From assembly GCA_035945115.1 (NCBI GenBank), contig DASZAN010000037.1:13451-77450 (forward strand): 64,000 bases of DNA. The letters are read 5' to 3'. The notes below the pieces were generated by a model. The model did not search any database and had not been told where the DNA came from. It saw only the letters and a list, made by a program, of their open reading frames with translations. Shown here in pieces: positions 27,846-38,226 of this stretch. The position numbers and the translations under genes were made by a program. This DNA comes from DAHUYF01 sp035945115 (lineage in GTDB: Bacteria > Pseudomonadota > Alphaproteobacteria > ATCC43930 > CGMCC-115725). Numbering within the stretch: the first letter of the stretch is position 1; every line of letters starts with the position of its first letter.

Positions 27846-29354
27846 CTACGGGTTCGCTGCCGGCGGGTCGTCCGACTCCACTTGCTCGATGTTGGGGAGG
27901 ACTGCGGCGTTCCAGCCGCCGCCGAGCGCTTGGATCAAGGCGACGCTGGCGACGAGCCGGCTCTGCTTGATGCCGACCTCCGTCTCTTCGTTGGCGAGCG
28001 CGGTGGTTTGCGCGGTGAGCACCGCCGTATAGGCGACCGTGCCTGCCTGATATTGGTTGAGTGTCAATCGCTCGGCCTCGCGCGCGAGCCGCACGGCGTT
28101 TGCTTGGACATCCGCCTGCTGCGCGAGGATGCGAAGCGCCGCGAGCTCGTCCTCCACTTGCTGAAAACCGGTCAGCACGGTTTGCCGATAGACGGCGACG
28201 GTCTCGTCATAAGTGGCTCTCGCCCCCGCCACCTGCGCGCTCCTGAGGCCGGCGTCGAACACGGTCTCGGCGAGCTGTGGTCCCACGGACCAGAAGTTGT
28301 TGGCGGCGCGCAGCAATTTGCTCAGGTTTGAACTCGTAAAGCCGTAAGAGGCGCTCAGCGTGAGGTCAGGATAAAACGCCGACACGGCGACGCCGATCTG
28401 CGCATTGGCCCCGGCCATCCGCCGCTCGGCGCCGGCGATGTCTGGCCGCCGCTCGAGCAAGCCCGAGGGCACGCCAGGCGGCGCGACCGGCACGGCTGCG
28501 GCGATCAGCGCCGGCTCGATCGCGAAGTCCCCCGGCGGTTTGCCGACGAGGCTTGCGATTGCGTGCTCGAACTGGGCGCGTTGCACGCCGGTGGCAATCC
28601 CTTGTGCGCGCGTCTGCTCGAGCAAAGTCTCGGCCGTCACCACATCGGCTTGGCCGACCACGCCGACCGCATATTGGTTACGCGTGATCTGCAGCGACTG
28701 CGTGAAGGCGACGACGGCGGCATCGAGGAGTCGCTTCAGCTCGTCGGAAGCGCGCAGCTCGAAGTAGAGCGTGGCGAGCTGCGCTTGCGCGGATAGTCTC
28801 GCGTTGGCGAGATCGGCGGCGCTCGCCTGGGCGGTCGCGACGTCGCTCTCGACCGTTCGGCGGATGCGCCCCCAGAGATCGATGCTCCAGCTCAAATCTG
28901 CCGTAAGGTCGAGCGTGCTCTGGCTGCTGGAGCCGCGTCCTCCACCGCCGGTGCCGATCGCCGTTCCAGTCCCGGTGGTGATGAAGCTCGAGCCGCGGCT
29001 GCCGCCTCCGCCTTGACCCGACTGCGTTCCCGAGCCGGTGACGGAAAGCGTCGGGAAAAGTCCGGCGCGCGCTTCCGCCACCACGGCGCGCGCCTGGCGG
29101 TAGGCCGCCTCCGCGGCGCGCAGATTCTGGTTCGAGACGTCGATCGTGCGCTCGAGCGCGTCGAGGACGGGATCGTTGTAGATTGCCCACCATTGGCCGC
29201 GATCGGCCGCATCCTGCGGCTCGCCGAGCTTCCAGCCCTCGGCCTCCTTGAAGCGCACCGGCGTCGGCGCGGCGGGCCGCTCGTAGTCGGGACCGACGAG
29301 ACACCCGGCGAGCAAGCCCGCCACGGCCAGCGTAATGACCGCACCTGCTCTCAC
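27846..29354 (-). CDS. RND efflux outer-membrane factor lipoprotein, NodT family
   Basis: TolC-like outer-membrane channel of a tripartite pump. 502 residues from GTG 29354, which overlaps the upstream RND gene's stop by 4 bases. An N-terminal lipobox LLAGC places the lipidated cysteine at residue 18. Recognisable OMF features: WWAIYNDPVLDALERTID near residue 50, the LSWSIDLWGRIRR block near 175, two helical repeats ending with GRRPDIAGAER-type motif (LLERRPDIAGAERRM), and LTGFQQVEDELAALRIL near 425. A Gly/Ser-rich insertion (GSGTQSGQGGGGSRGSS) lies near residues 115-135. Last gene of the adaptor-RND-RND-OMF operon. Confidence 0.92.
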   Translation of the reverse strand: MRAGAVITLAVAGLLAGCLVGPDYERPAAPTPVRFKEAEGWKLGEPQDAADRGQWWAIYNDPVLDALERTIDVSNQNLRAAEAAYRQARAVVAEARAGLFPTLSVTGSGTQSGQGGGGSRGSSFITTGTGTAIGTGGGGRGSSSQSTLDLTADLSWSIDLWGRIRRTVESDVATAQASAADLANARLSAQAQLATLYFELRASDELKRLLDAAVVAFTQSLQITRNQYAVGVVGQADVVTAETLLEQTRAQGIATGVQRAQFEHAIASLVGKPPGDFAIEPALIAAAVPVAPPGVPSGLLERRPDIAGAERRMAGANAQIGVAVSAFYPDLTLSASYGFTSSNLSKLLRAANNFWSVGPQLAETVFDAGLRSAQVAGARATYDETVAVYRQTVLTGFQQVEDELAALRILAQQADVQANAVRLAREAERLTLNQYQAGTVAYTAVLTAQTTALANEETEVGIKQSRLVASVALIQALGGGWNAAVLPNIEQVESDDPPAANP

Positions 29355-32300
29355 TCGCCGGGCTCCGGAACGGCGCTCGCCGCGCCGGGCCACTGGCGCA
29401 GGCTCCAGAGACGCAGGCGGTCGAGATAGAGATAGATGACGGGCGTGGTGTAGAGCGTCAGCATTTGGCTGACGATGAGGCCGCCGACGATGGAGATGCC
29501 GAGGGGGCGGCGCAGCTCGACGCCTTCGCCAAGCCCGAGCGCCAGAGGCAAGGCGCCGAGGAGTGCCGCCATGGTGGTCATCATGATCGGGCGAAAGCGC
29601 AAGAGACACGCTTGGTAGATCGCTTCGCGCGGACCCAGGTCATGTTGCCGCTGCGCGTCGAGGGCGAAATCGATCATCATGATTGCGTTCTTCTTGACGA
29701 TGCCGATCAGCAGGATGACGCCGATCATCGCGATGATGCTGAATTCGGTATTGAGCGCGAGCAGCGCCAGCACCGCGCCGAGCCCGGCCGAGGGCAAGGT
29801 GGAGAGAATCGTGATGGGATGGACGTAGCTCTCGTAGAGGATGCCGAGCACGATATAGATGGCGATGATTGCCGTCGCCACCAGGATTGGCTCGTTCTTG
29901 AGCGACTCCTCGAAGACGCGCGCTGTCCCCTGGAAGCTGCCATGGATGCCGGCGGGCACGTGGAGCTCGTGCATGACGCGGTTCACGGTCTCGCTCGCAT
30001 CGCTGAGCGACTTTCCGGGCGCCAGATTGAACGAGATTGTGCTGGCGACGAAGGGGCCGTGGTGATTGACGGCGAGCGGCGTCTTGCCTGGCTCGAAGCG
30101 GGTGAAGGCGGCGAGCGGCACCATGGTCTCGCTCCGCGTGCTCACCGGCGCGCCGGTGGAGGAGCTGTAGTGCCCCGTCGCGCCGAGCTGGTTCGACGCT
30201 AGATTGCGCGCGGTGTCGCTCGCGATCTGCGCCGCCGTGATGGCGCTCTGCGCCGCTGAGGGCGTTTTCGCGGCGACCGTGCCGACGACGGCGTTGGTCT
30301 GATGCGTGCCACTCACCGCGCCGCCCGCGGTGCTGACATAGAGCTGCTTCAGCGTCTCCGGGCTCTGCGAATATTCGGGCGCCACCTCCATCACCACATG
30401 GTACTGGTTAAGCGCGCTGTAGATGGTCGAGACCTGCCGCTGGCCGAAGGCGTCGTAAAGGGTATTGTCGATCTGGCTTGCGGTAATGCCGAGGCGCGCG
30501 GCGGTCTCGCGATCGATGGTGATGTCGAGCTCGAGCCCGTTTTGCTGCTGATCGGAATTGACGTCGGTCAGAACTGGCTCATGCTGGAGCGCTTCGGCAA
30601 TCTTGGGTGCCCAGGCATAGAGCGTCGGCAGATCGTCGCTCTGCAGCGTGAATTGGTAGAGCGCGTTGCTTTGCCGTCCGCCTGCCCGGACGTCTTGGGA
30701 TGCTTGGAGGAAGAGGCTCGCCCCCGCCACCTGCGCGAGCTTGCCGCGCAGCCGGCCGATGACCTGATCGGCGGTGAGATCCCGCTCAGCCATGGGCTTC
30801 AAGGTGACGAAGACGAAGCCGGAATTGGTCTGGCGCCCGCCGGTGAATCCCACCGCCGTCTCGACCACGGGATCGCTTTGGATGATGGCGATGAATTGCG
30901 CGAGCTTCTGCCGCATCGCCTGGAATGAGATGCTCTGGTCGGCCTGGATGCCGCCGATGAGGCGCCCGGTGTCCTGCTGCGGGAAAAGCCCCTTGGGCAC
31001 GAGGTAGAAGAGATAGAAGTTGAGGGCAAGGACGGTCACGAGAATCGCTACCATCACGAGGCCGTGGCGCAGCGCCCAGCGCAGCGAGCGGTCATAAGCA
31101 CCGAGCACGGCGGCGAAGGCGCGCTCGCTCCAGCGGAAGAGCCGCCCCTGCCGTTCTGTCGGCCGAAGCTTGATGATATAGGCGCACATCATCGGCGTCG
31201 TCGTGAGCGAGATCGCCAACGACACCGCGATCGCCACGGAGAGCGTCATGGCGAATTCGCGGAAGTAGCGGCCGACGATGCCGCCCATCATCAAGATCGG
31301 GATGAACACGGCGACGAGCGAGACGCTCATGGAAAGCACGGTGAAGCCCACCTCGCGCGCGCCGCGGAGCGCTGCCTCGAAGCGCGACATGCCGGCCTCG
31401 ATGTGGCGGGTAATGTTTTCGAGCACGACGATGGCGTCGTCGACGACGAATCCGGTCGCCACCGTAAGCGCCATCAGCGAGAGATTGTCGAGACTGTAGC
31501 CCAGCAGATACATGGCGCCGAAGGTGCCGACCAGCGAAACCGGCACCGCCATGCTGGGGATCAGCGCTGAGCGCGCATTGCGCAGGAAGAGAAACACGAC
31601 GGCGATCACCAGCACGATCGAGATCGTCAAGGTGCGCTCGATCTCGTGCATCGACGCACGGATGGTCGTCGTGCGGTCTGATACCGCAGCGACCTCGATG
31701 TCGCTCGGCAACGACGCCTTCAACTGCGGCAGCAGTTCGTATATGCGGTCGACGGTATCGATGATGTTGGCGCCCGGCTGGCGGTAGAGTGCGAGCATGA
31801 CCGACGGGTGCCCGTTGAAGAGGCCCTGGTTGCGCAAGTCCTCGACTGAATCCACCACGTCGCCGATATCGGAAAGCCGGACCGGCGCACCGTTGCGGTA
31901 AGCGACGATGAGCGGACGATACTCGTCGGCCGTGCTCGCCTGGTCATTGGTGTAGATCTGCCAGCGGCGCGCTTCGTCCTCGATGATGCCTTTGGGGCTC
32001 CGTGCGTTGGCGGCGCCCAGCGCCGCGCGCACATCCTCGAGGCCGATGCCGTAGCGGAAGAGCGCATTGGGATTGAGCTCGGCCCGCACCGCCGGCAGCG
32101 AGCTGCCCCAGATCGTCACCTGGCCGATGCCGTCCACCTGCGAGAGCTTCTGCTGCAACACGGTGGCGGCGCTGTCGTAGAGCTGGCCCGGCGACAAGGT
32201 GCCCGAGGTGAGCGCGAGGATGAGCACCGGCGGATCGGCCGGGTTTACCTTGCGGTAAGTGGGATTGCTGCGGAGGCTGGCGGGGAGATCGGCGCGGGCG

Positions 32301-32641
32301 GCATTGATCGCGGCCTGCACGTCGCGTGCCGCGCCGTCGATGTTGCGGTCGAGCCCGAATTGCAGCGTGATCTGCGCCTGTCCGACCGAGCTCGAGGACG
32401 TCATCTCCGTCACGTCGGCGATCTGGCCGAGATGGCGCTCGAGGGGTGTGGCGACGCTGGTAGCGACGGTTTCGGGACTGGCGCCCGGCAGCTGCGCCGT
32501 CACCTGGATGGTGGGAAAATCCACTTGCGGCAGCGGCGCGACCGGCAGCAAGAAGAATGCGACCGCGCCCGCAAGAACGAGGCCGAGCGTCAGCAGCGTC
32601 GTCGCCACCGGACGGCGGATGAAGGGCTCGGAGAGATTCAT
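29351..32641 (-). CDS. RND multidrug efflux permease (second subunit, MdtC/MuxC-like)
   Basis: 1096-residue inner-membrane proton/drug antiporter of the HAE1 family, with the usual twelve membrane segments and two large periplasmic loops. N-terminus MNLSEPFIRRPVATTLLTLG then PQVDFPTIQVTAQLPGAS. The proton-relay aspartates are in ATGFVVDDAIVVLENI (helix 4), and the helix 10 lysine is in GIVKKNAIMM. Longer than most HAE1 proteins because of an Ala/Thr/Ser-rich insertion around residues 775-830 (AAKTPSAAQSAITAAQ). Its start overlaps the stop of the first permease by 4 bases. In MdtBC and MuxBC the two permeases pair, and that is the expected arrangement here. Confidence 0.93.
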   Translation of the reverse strand: MNLSEPFIRRPVATTLLTLGLVLAGAVAFFLLPVAPLPQVDFPTIQVTAQLPGASPETVATSVATPLERHLGQIADVTEMTSSSSVGQAQITLQFGLDRNIDGAARDVQAAINAARADLPASLRSNPTYRKVNPADPPVLILALTSGTLSPGQLYDSAATVLQQKLSQVDGIGQVTIWGSSLPAVRAELNPNALFRYGIGLEDVRAALGAANARSPKGIIEDEARRWQIYTNDQASTADEYRPLIVAYRNGAPVRLSDIGDVVDSVEDLRNQGLFNGHPSVMLALYRQPGANIIDTVDRIYELLPQLKASLPSDIEVAAVSDRTTTIRASMHEIERTLTISIVLVIAVVFLFLRNARSALIPSMAVPVSLVGTFGAMYLLGYSLDNLSLMALTVATGFVVDDAIVVLENITRHIEAGMSRFEAALRGAREVGFTVLSMSVSLVAVFIPILMMGGIVGRYFREFAMTLSVAIAVSLAISLTTTPMMCAYIIKLRPTERQGRLFRWSERAFAAVLGAYDRSLRWALRHGLVMVAILVTVLALNFYLFYLVPKGLFPQQDTGRLIGGIQADQSISFQAMRQKLAQFIAIIQSDPVVETAVGFTGGRQTNSGFVFVTLKPMAERDLTADQVIGRLRGKLAQVAGASLFLQASQDVRAGGRQSNALYQFTLQSDDLPTLYAWAPKIAEALQHEPVLTDVNSDQQQNGLELDITIDRETAARLGITASQIDNTLYDAFGQRQVSTIYSALNQYHVVMEVAPEYSQSPETLKQLYVSTAGGAVSGTHQTNAVVGTVAAKTPSAAQSAITAAQIASDTARNLASNQLGATGHYSSSTGAPVSTRSETMVPLAAFTRFEPGKTPLAVNHHGPFVASTISFNLAPGKSLSDASETVNRVMHELHVPAGIHGSFQGTARVFEESLKNEPILVATAIIAIYIVLGILYESYVHPITILSTLPSAGLGAVLALLALNTEFSIIAMIGVILLIGIVKKNAIMMIDFALDAQRQHDLGPREAIYQACLLRFRPIMMTTMAALLGALPLALGLGEGVELRRPLGISIVGGLIVSQMLTLYTTPVIYLYLDRLRLWSLRQWPGAASAVPEPGE

Positions 32642-35600
32642 TCCGCGACGCCGGGCGCCGGCTCGGGCGGGCGGAAGCGCCGCGCGAGGCGGTCGAAGGC
32701 GAGGTAGATCACCGGTGTCGTGAAGAGCGTCAGCACCTGGCTCACGATGAGGCCGCCGACGATGGTGACGCCGAGGGGATGGCGGAGCTCCGAGCCGGTG
32801 CCGCTGCCAAGCATCAACGGCAACGCGCCGAAGAGCGCCGCCAGCGTCGTCATCATGATGGGACGGAAGCGCAAGAGCGAGGCCTGATAGATCGCCTCCC
32901 GCGGCGACTTCCCTCCCTCGCGCTCGGCCTCGAGCGCGAAGTCGATCATCATGATCGCGTTCTTCTTGACGATACCGATCAGCAGCACGATGCCGATAAT
33001 GGCAATGACGCCGAGATCGCTGCCGTCGAGGATGAGCGCCAAGAGCGCGCCGATGCCCGCCGAGGGCAAGGTCGAGAGGATGGTGATGGGGTGGATATAG
33101 CTCTCATAGAGCACACCCAGCACGATGTAGACGGCGACAATGGCGGCGACGATGAGAAGAAGCTCGTTGGTCAGCGACGCCTGGAAGGCGAGCGTCGCGC
33201 CGAGGAAGTTGGTGAAGACGCTGGGCGGCAGCCCCAGCTGCTTCTCCGCATTCTTGATCGCAGTGACCGCCTCGCCGAGCGAAGCCTGCGGCGCGAGATT
33301 GAAGGAGATGGTCGTGGCCGGGAACTGGCCGAGGTGGTTGATGAGCAGCGGCGCTTCCCGCTCGACGACGCGCGCCAGCGCGGAGAGCGGCACCTGGCCC
33401 GACGCTGAGGTCGAGGACGGCAGGTAGATGTAGTCGAGCGATGTGAGGGAGCGTTGCAGGTCGGGCGTCGCCTCAAGGATGACACGATACTGGTTCGTTT
33501 GGGTAAAGATGGTGGAGACGATGCGTTGGCCGAAAGCATCGTAGAGCGCATTGTCGATGGTGGCGGGCGTGATGCCGAACCGCCCCGCGGTGTCGCGGTC
33601 GATTTGGATGTAGGCGGCAAGGCCATGCGACTGGAGGTCGCTGGCGACATCCTCGAGCTCGGGCAATTGCGCCAGGCGATCGACCAGCTTTGGGATCCAT
33701 TGCGCGAGCTCGGTCGGGTTCGCGTCTTCGAGGATGAATTGGTACTGCGTGCGGCTCACATTGGCTTCGATGGTGAGGTCCTGCACCGGCTGCATATAGA
33801 GCGAGATCCCGGAAATTCCGGCGGTCTCCTGCTTCAGGCGGCGGATGATGTCGCTGGCTGTCGTCGCGCGTTCATCGCGCGGCTTCAGGTTGATGAAGAA
33901 GCGGCCACTGTTGAGCGTGGCATTGCTGCCGTCGACGCCGACATAGGAGGAAAGGCTTTGGACGTCGGAATCCCCAAGGATGCGCTCGGCCAACGCCTGC
34001 TGGCGCTCCACCATCGCCGCAAAAGAGACGGTCTGATCCGCCTCGGTAGTGGCCTGAATGAGCCCGGTATCCTGCACCGGGAAGAAGCCCTTGGGGACCA
34101 CGACATAGAGCAGAACGGTGAGCGCCAAGGTGGCGATGGCGATGAGCAGCACCACCGGCTGATGGTCGAGCACCCACCCGAGCATGCGGCCGTAGCCCTC
34201 GATCGTGCGGTCGAACCATTGCTGCGAGCGCCGGAAAAATGCGGACTCCTCTTCCGGACGCCGCAACAGCTTCGCGCACATCATCGGCACCAAGGTAAGC
34301 GACACCGCGGCCGAGATGAGGATGGTGACCGCGAGCGTGATGGCGAATTCGCGGAAGAGCCGTCCCACCACATCGCCCATGAAAAGCAGCGGGATGAGCA
34401 CGGCGATGAGCGAGACCGTGAGCGAGATGATGGTGAAGCCGATCTGCTCGGAGCCAATGAGCGCCGCCTTCAATCGCGGCTGGCCCGCTTCGACGAAGCG
34501 GGCGATGTTCTCGATCATGACGATGGCGTCGTCGACAACGAATCCGGTGGCGATGGTGAGCGCCATCAGCGAGAGATTGTTGAGGCTGAATCCCAGAAGA
34601 TACATCGCGGCAAATGTGCCGACGATTGAGAGCGGCACCGAGAGGCTCGGGATCACCGTCGCCGGCACGTTCCGGAGGAAGAGGAAGATCACCAGCACCA
34701 CGAGGACGACCGCGAGTCCCAGCTCGAACTCGACGTCGCGCACCGATGCGCGGATCGTCGTGGTGCGGTCGGTGAGCACGACCACGTCAATCGCCGCGGG
34801 CAGGCTCTCGGCGATAGTCGGCAACAGCGCCTTGACGCTGTCTGCCACCTGAATGACGTTGGCGCCGGGTTGGCGCTGCACGTTGAGGATGATCGCCGGC
34901 ACCGTGTTCATCCACGCGCCGATCTTGGTGTTCTCCGGGCCGTCCACCACGTTCGCCACGTCGGAAAGCATCACCGGGGCGCCGTTCTTGTAGGCGACGA
35001 CGATGTTCCGGTATTCGTCCGCGCTTCTGATCTGATCGTTGGCGTTGATCGTGTAGCTGCGCGCGGGCCCGTCGAAATTCCCCTTGGGCGTATTGACGTT
35101 GGCGGTGCTGATGGTGGTGCGGAGATCGTCGATGTTGAGGCCGTAGGCGGCGAGCTTGCGCACATCCGCTTGGATGCGCACCGCCGGCCGCTGGCCGCCA
35201 TTGACGCTGACGAGCCCGACGCCGGGCAGTTGCGAGATCTTTTGCGCAAGGCGCGTGTCGGCGAGGTCTTGGAGCTGCGGCAAGGGAATGGTCGCCGAGG
35301 TCACCGCGAGCGTGAGGATCGGCGCATCGGCGGGATTGACTTTGGCGTAGATGGGCGGCGCCGGCAGGTCGGCGGGCAGCAGGTTGCCGGCGGCGTTGAT
35401 CGCCGCCTGCACTTCCTGCTCGGCGACATCGAGCGAGAGATCGAGCGCGAACTGCAACGTGATGACCGAAGCGCCCGCCGAGCTTTGCGACGACATCTGG
35501 TTGAGCCCGGGCATCTGGCCGAACTGGCGCTCGAGCGGCGCCGTTACCGATGAGGTCATCACATCGGGGCTGGCGCCGGGATAGAAGGTCTGCACCTGGA

Positions 35601-35733
35601 TGGTGGGATAATCCACCTGCGGCAGCGCCGAGAGCGGCAGGAAGGTGTAGGCGACCGCACCCACCAGCATGATCGCCACCATCAAGAGCGAGGTGGCGAC
35701 CGGGCGGAGAATGAACGGCCGCGAGGGGCTCAT
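32638..35733 (-). CDS. RND multidrug efflux permease (first subunit, MdtB/MuxB-like)
   Basis: 1031 residues, the usual HAE1 length. The start is MSPSRPFILRPVATSLLMVA followed by LPQVDYPTIQVQTFYPGAS. The helix 4 proton-relay motif is IATGFVVDDAIVMIENI, and the helix 10 block is GIVKKNAIMMIDF. It lies 34 bases downstream of the adaptor gene and overlaps the second permease by 4 bases. Two tandem permeases after one adaptor is the MdtABC / MuxABC architecture; those pumps use a mixed permease trimer. Drug range cannot be read from sequence. No local regulator gene (two-component or TetR) is visible next to the operon. Confidence 0.93.
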   Translation of the reverse strand: MSPSRPFILRPVATSLLMVAIMLVGAVAYTFLPLSALPQVDYPTIQVQTFYPGASPDVMTSSVTAPLERQFGQMPGLNQMSSQSSAGASVITLQFALDLSLDVAEQEVQAAINAAGNLLPADLPAPPIYAKVNPADAPILTLAVTSATIPLPQLQDLADTRLAQKISQLPGVGLVSVNGGQRPAVRIQADVRKLAAYGLNIDDLRTTISTANVNTPKGNFDGPARSYTINANDQIRSADEYRNIVVAYKNGAPVMLSDVANVVDGPENTKIGAWMNTVPAIILNVQRQPGANVIQVADSVKALLPTIAESLPAAIDVVVLTDRTTTIRASVRDVEFELGLAVVLVVLVIFLFLRNVPATVIPSLSVPLSIVGTFAAMYLLGFSLNNLSLMALTIATGFVVDDAIVMIENIARFVEAGQPRLKAALIGSEQIGFTIISLTVSLIAVLIPLLFMGDVVGRLFREFAITLAVTILISAAVSLTLVPMMCAKLLRRPEEESAFFRRSQQWFDRTIEGYGRMLGWVLDHQPVVLLIAIATLALTVLLYVVVPKGFFPVQDTGLIQATTEADQTVSFAAMVERQQALAERILGDSDVQSLSSYVGVDGSNATLNSGRFFINLKPRDERATTASDIIRRLKQETAGISGISLYMQPVQDLTIEANVSRTQYQFILEDANPTELAQWIPKLVDRLAQLPELEDVASDLQSHGLAAYIQIDRDTAGRFGITPATIDNALYDAFGQRIVSTIFTQTNQYRVILEATPDLQRSLTSLDYIYLPSSTSASGQVPLSALARVVEREAPLLINHLGQFPATTISFNLAPQASLGEAVTAIKNAEKQLGLPPSVFTNFLGATLAFQASLTNELLLIVAAIVAVYIVLGVLYESYIHPITILSTLPSAGIGALLALILDGSDLGVIAIIGIVLLIGIVKKNAIMMIDFALEAEREGGKSPREAIYQASLLRFRPIMMTTLAALFGALPLMLGSGTGSELRHPLGVTIVGGLIVSQVLTLFTTPVIYLAFDRLARRFRPPEPAPGVAE

Positions 35734-35767
35734 CGTCCACGGCGCCGGCGCGCCGCTGGCCTCAGGC

Positions 35768-37042
35768 TCATGGCTGGCTCCGGCGGGACCCTTGCTCGGG
35801 CGGGACGGCAGGCGCGTTCGCCGATGCCGGCGCCCGCCCGCCCGCGGCGCTGCCGCCTTCGGCCGGGAGCGTCACTTTGGCGCCGTCGCGGAGCTTGTCG
35901 GCGCCGTCGACCACGACGCGGTCGCCGGCCGCAAGGCCTTCGTCGATGGCAACGCGGTTCGCGTCGCCGGGCCCGAGCTTCACCGCCCGCACGGCGACCG
36001 TGTTGTCTGCGCCGATCACGTAAACGAAGGTGCCGGGCGCGCCGCGCTGGATGGCAGCGTTGGGGACGAGGATCGCGCCGTGCAAAGTGTCGACGAGAAG
36101 TTGCGTGTTGACGAATTGGTTCGGGAAAAGAATCTCGTCGCCATTGTCGAACTGCGCGCGCAGCTTGAAGGTGCCGGTGCTGGTGTCGATCTGGTTGTCG
36201 AGCGTCGTCAGCACGCCCGTCGCGAGCTTCACCTTGCCGGCGCGATCCCAGGCGGTCACCTCGAGCTGTGCGCCGGCGTTGAGGCGCTTCAGAATCGGCG
36301 GCAGCGTGTCCTCGGGTAGCGTGAAGATCACCGAGATCGGCTTCAGCTGCGTGATGACGGCGATGCCGTTGGCGTCGGACACCTGCACGTAGTTCCCGAC
36401 ATCTACCTGGCGGAGGCCGAGCCGGCCGCCGACGGGTGCGACGATCCGGCAATAGGCGAGGTTGAGCTTCGCATTGTCCACCTGCGCCTGGTCGGAGGCG
36501 ACGGTGCCCGTGAGCTGCTTGACCAGTGCTTCCTGGGTGTCGCGCTGCTGCTGAGCAATCGAGTTCTCCGCGACGAGCTTGGTGTAGCGCGCGAGGTCGC
36601 GCTTGGCATTCTCGAGCTGCGCCTGGTCGCGGGTCAGCACGCCCTGGGCATTGTCGAGCGCCGCCTGGTAGGGCCGCGGGTCGATCAAGGCGAGGAAGTC
36701 GCCCTGGTTGACCTCTTGGCCTTCGCGGAAGCCGAGCTGAACAAGCTGGCCGTTGATCTGCGTGCGCACTGTCACTGTGGCGAGCGGCGTCACCGTGCCG
36801 AGCGCATTGAGCAGCACCGGCATGTCGCCGGTCGTGGCGGTCGCCGCCACCACCGGCATCGACCCGGCGTTGATGCGTCCGCTGCGCGGTGCCGGCGCAT
36901 GCGGGCGAAGAATGATCCAGGCGAGAGCGCCGATGATGGCAATCCCGAGCAGGAGCCAAAGGAGGCGTGGCCAAAGGGAGCGCCGCGCCGGCCGGCGCGT
37001 CTCAGACGCCACCTCTCTCAGATTGCCGGGGCGATCATCCAT
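35768..37042 (-). CDS. RND efflux periplasmic adaptor (membrane fusion protein)
   Basis: 424 residues, first gene of the pump operon. After a short cytoplasmic part, an uncleaved membrane segment LLWLLLGIAIIGALAWIIL (about residues 25-43) anchors it in the inner membrane. Then come the biotinyl-lipoyl-like hairpin (VTVRTQINGQLVQLGFREGQ near 90-109), a coiled-coil hairpin (ENAKRDLARYTKLVAENSI near 145-163), and the beta-barrel (VIFTLPEDTLPPILKRL). The tail is Ala/Pro-rich. ATG 37042 is preferred over 37060. It connects the RND permeases to the outer-membrane factor in the complex. Confidence 0.92.
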   Translation of the reverse strand: MDDRPGNLREVASETRRPARRSLWPRLLWLLLGIAIIGALAWIILRPHAPAPRSGRINAGSMPVVAATATTGDMPVLLNALGTVTPLATVTVRTQINGQLVQLGFREGQEVNQGDFLALIDPRPYQAALDNAQGVLTRDQAQLENAKRDLARYTKLVAENSIAQQQRDTQEALVKQLTGTVASDQAQVDNAKLNLAYCRIVAPVGGRLGLRQVDVGNYVQVSDANGIAVITQLKPISVIFTLPEDTLPPILKRLNAGAQLEVTAWDRAGKVKLATGVLTTLDNQIDTSTGTFKLRAQFDNGDEILFPNQFVNTQLLVDTLHGAILVPNAAIQRGAPGTFVYVIGADNTVAVRAVKLGPGDANRVAIDEGLAAGDRVVVDGADKLRDGAKVTLPAEGGSAAGGRAPASANAPAVPPEQGSRRSQP

Positions 37043-37233
37043 GTGCCGAACGCCATCCAATCAACGTCGCCCGGCGAGCCATCTCCCTCATCGAGAGGTC
37101 CGACCGGTCCGCACGCGCTTTGCGCCATCTATAACACTGCCACTCCACCGGTATTTAGGCCACAAATGCGGTGGCTATCCCCGGTCCGGGCCGGGGTCAG
37201 CCAGCGAGTGATGTTCCCTGATTGTTCCACGCC

Positions 37234-38043
37234 TCAAAGCGGGCTCCCCGTCGGGAACACCGGCGGCCGCTTCTCGCGGAGCGAGCGCATGCCTTCCTGC
37301 ACCTCGGGTCCGGAAAAGCCCAGGAATTCGAGCGCGAGCGAGGTGTCGAAGCTGGGTCCGGCGAGGCGGAGCCAATTGTTGAGCGCATATTTGGTCCAAC
37401 GCACGGCGTTGGGTGCGCCAGCGGCGAGCTTTCGCGCGATCTCGAGCGCGGTCTCGTAGGCCTTGCCGTCTTCGCAGGTGCGGGAGACGAGGCCGATCCG
37501 CTCCGCCTCCGCGCCGGAGATCGGCTCGCAGAGCAGCAGGTAGTATTTCGCCTTGGCAAGCCCGCAGAGGAGCGGCCAGACAATGGCGGCATGATCGCCC
37601 GCGGCGACGCCGAGCCGCGTGTGGCCGTCGATGATGCGGGCGTTCTTGGCGGCGACGGAAATGTCGGCCAGCAGGCCCGCCACCAGCCCCGCTCCCACGG
37701 CGGGCCCCTCGATCGCCGAGACGACCGGCTTGCCGCAATTGATGATGTTGTAGACGAGGTCGCGCGCTTCCTTCCAAATCTTGGCGCGAAGCTCGAAGTC
37801 TTGGGTGATCGCCTCGACCATGGCGAGGTCGCCGCCGGCAGAGAAGGCTTCGCCGGCGCCGCGCAGCAAGGCAACGCTCACCTCGGGATCGCCGTCAATA
37901 TCGCGCCAGATCTCGGCCAGTTCGCGATGCATCACCTGATCGGCCGCATTGTACTTTTCCGGCCGGTTCATGACGATTTCCAGCACCCGCTCGGCGGGTC
38001 GGGCGATGCTGAGGCGCTCATAGCGGGCATAGCGGTTGGTCAT
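37234..38043 (-). CDS. Enoyl-CoA hydratase/isomerase-family (crotonase) protein
   Basis: 269-residue crotonase fold. The oxyanion-hole segments are present (EAFSAGGDLAM near residue 65-75 and IEGPAVGAGLVAG near 110). However, the positions of the two catalytic glutamates of true hydratases, the residues in GGG-C-E and 20 residues later, hold Val and His here (GAGLV and DGHTR), so classical hydration is doubtful. The GDHAAIVWPLL stretch is shared with some other crotonases. It could be an isomerase, a thioesterase or a decarboxylase. It stands alone on the minus strand between the pump and a small gene, 190 bp downstream of no obvious operon partner. Confidence 0.85.
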   Translation of the reverse strand: MTNRYARYERLSIARPAERVLEIVMNRPEKYNAADQVMHRELAEIWRDIDGDPEVSVALLRGAGEAFSAGGDLAMVEAITQDFELRAKIWKEARDLVYNIINCGKPVVSAIEGPAVGAGLVAGLLADISVAAKNARIIDGHTRLGVAAGDHAAIVWPLLCGLAKAKYYLLLCEPISGAEAERIGLVSRTCEDGKAYETALEIARKLAAGAPNAVRWTKYALNNWLRLAGPSFDTSLALEFLGFSGPEVQEGMRSLREKRPPVFPTGSPL

Positions 38044-38226
38044 GCCTTACCTTTGCAAAAAAGAAGGAGGAGGGTCAGGAAAAACGCGAGCCACTGTCGA
38101 GCGGATTGGAGCGAGGGTCAAGCGAGAGCGCTGCAGCAGGGACTGTCGTCCACGAAGCGGCTCGCATTCACCTCGGTTTAACCCTCCTCTGCTATCTCCT
38201 TCGCCGCCAAGCGAAGGATTTGCACG

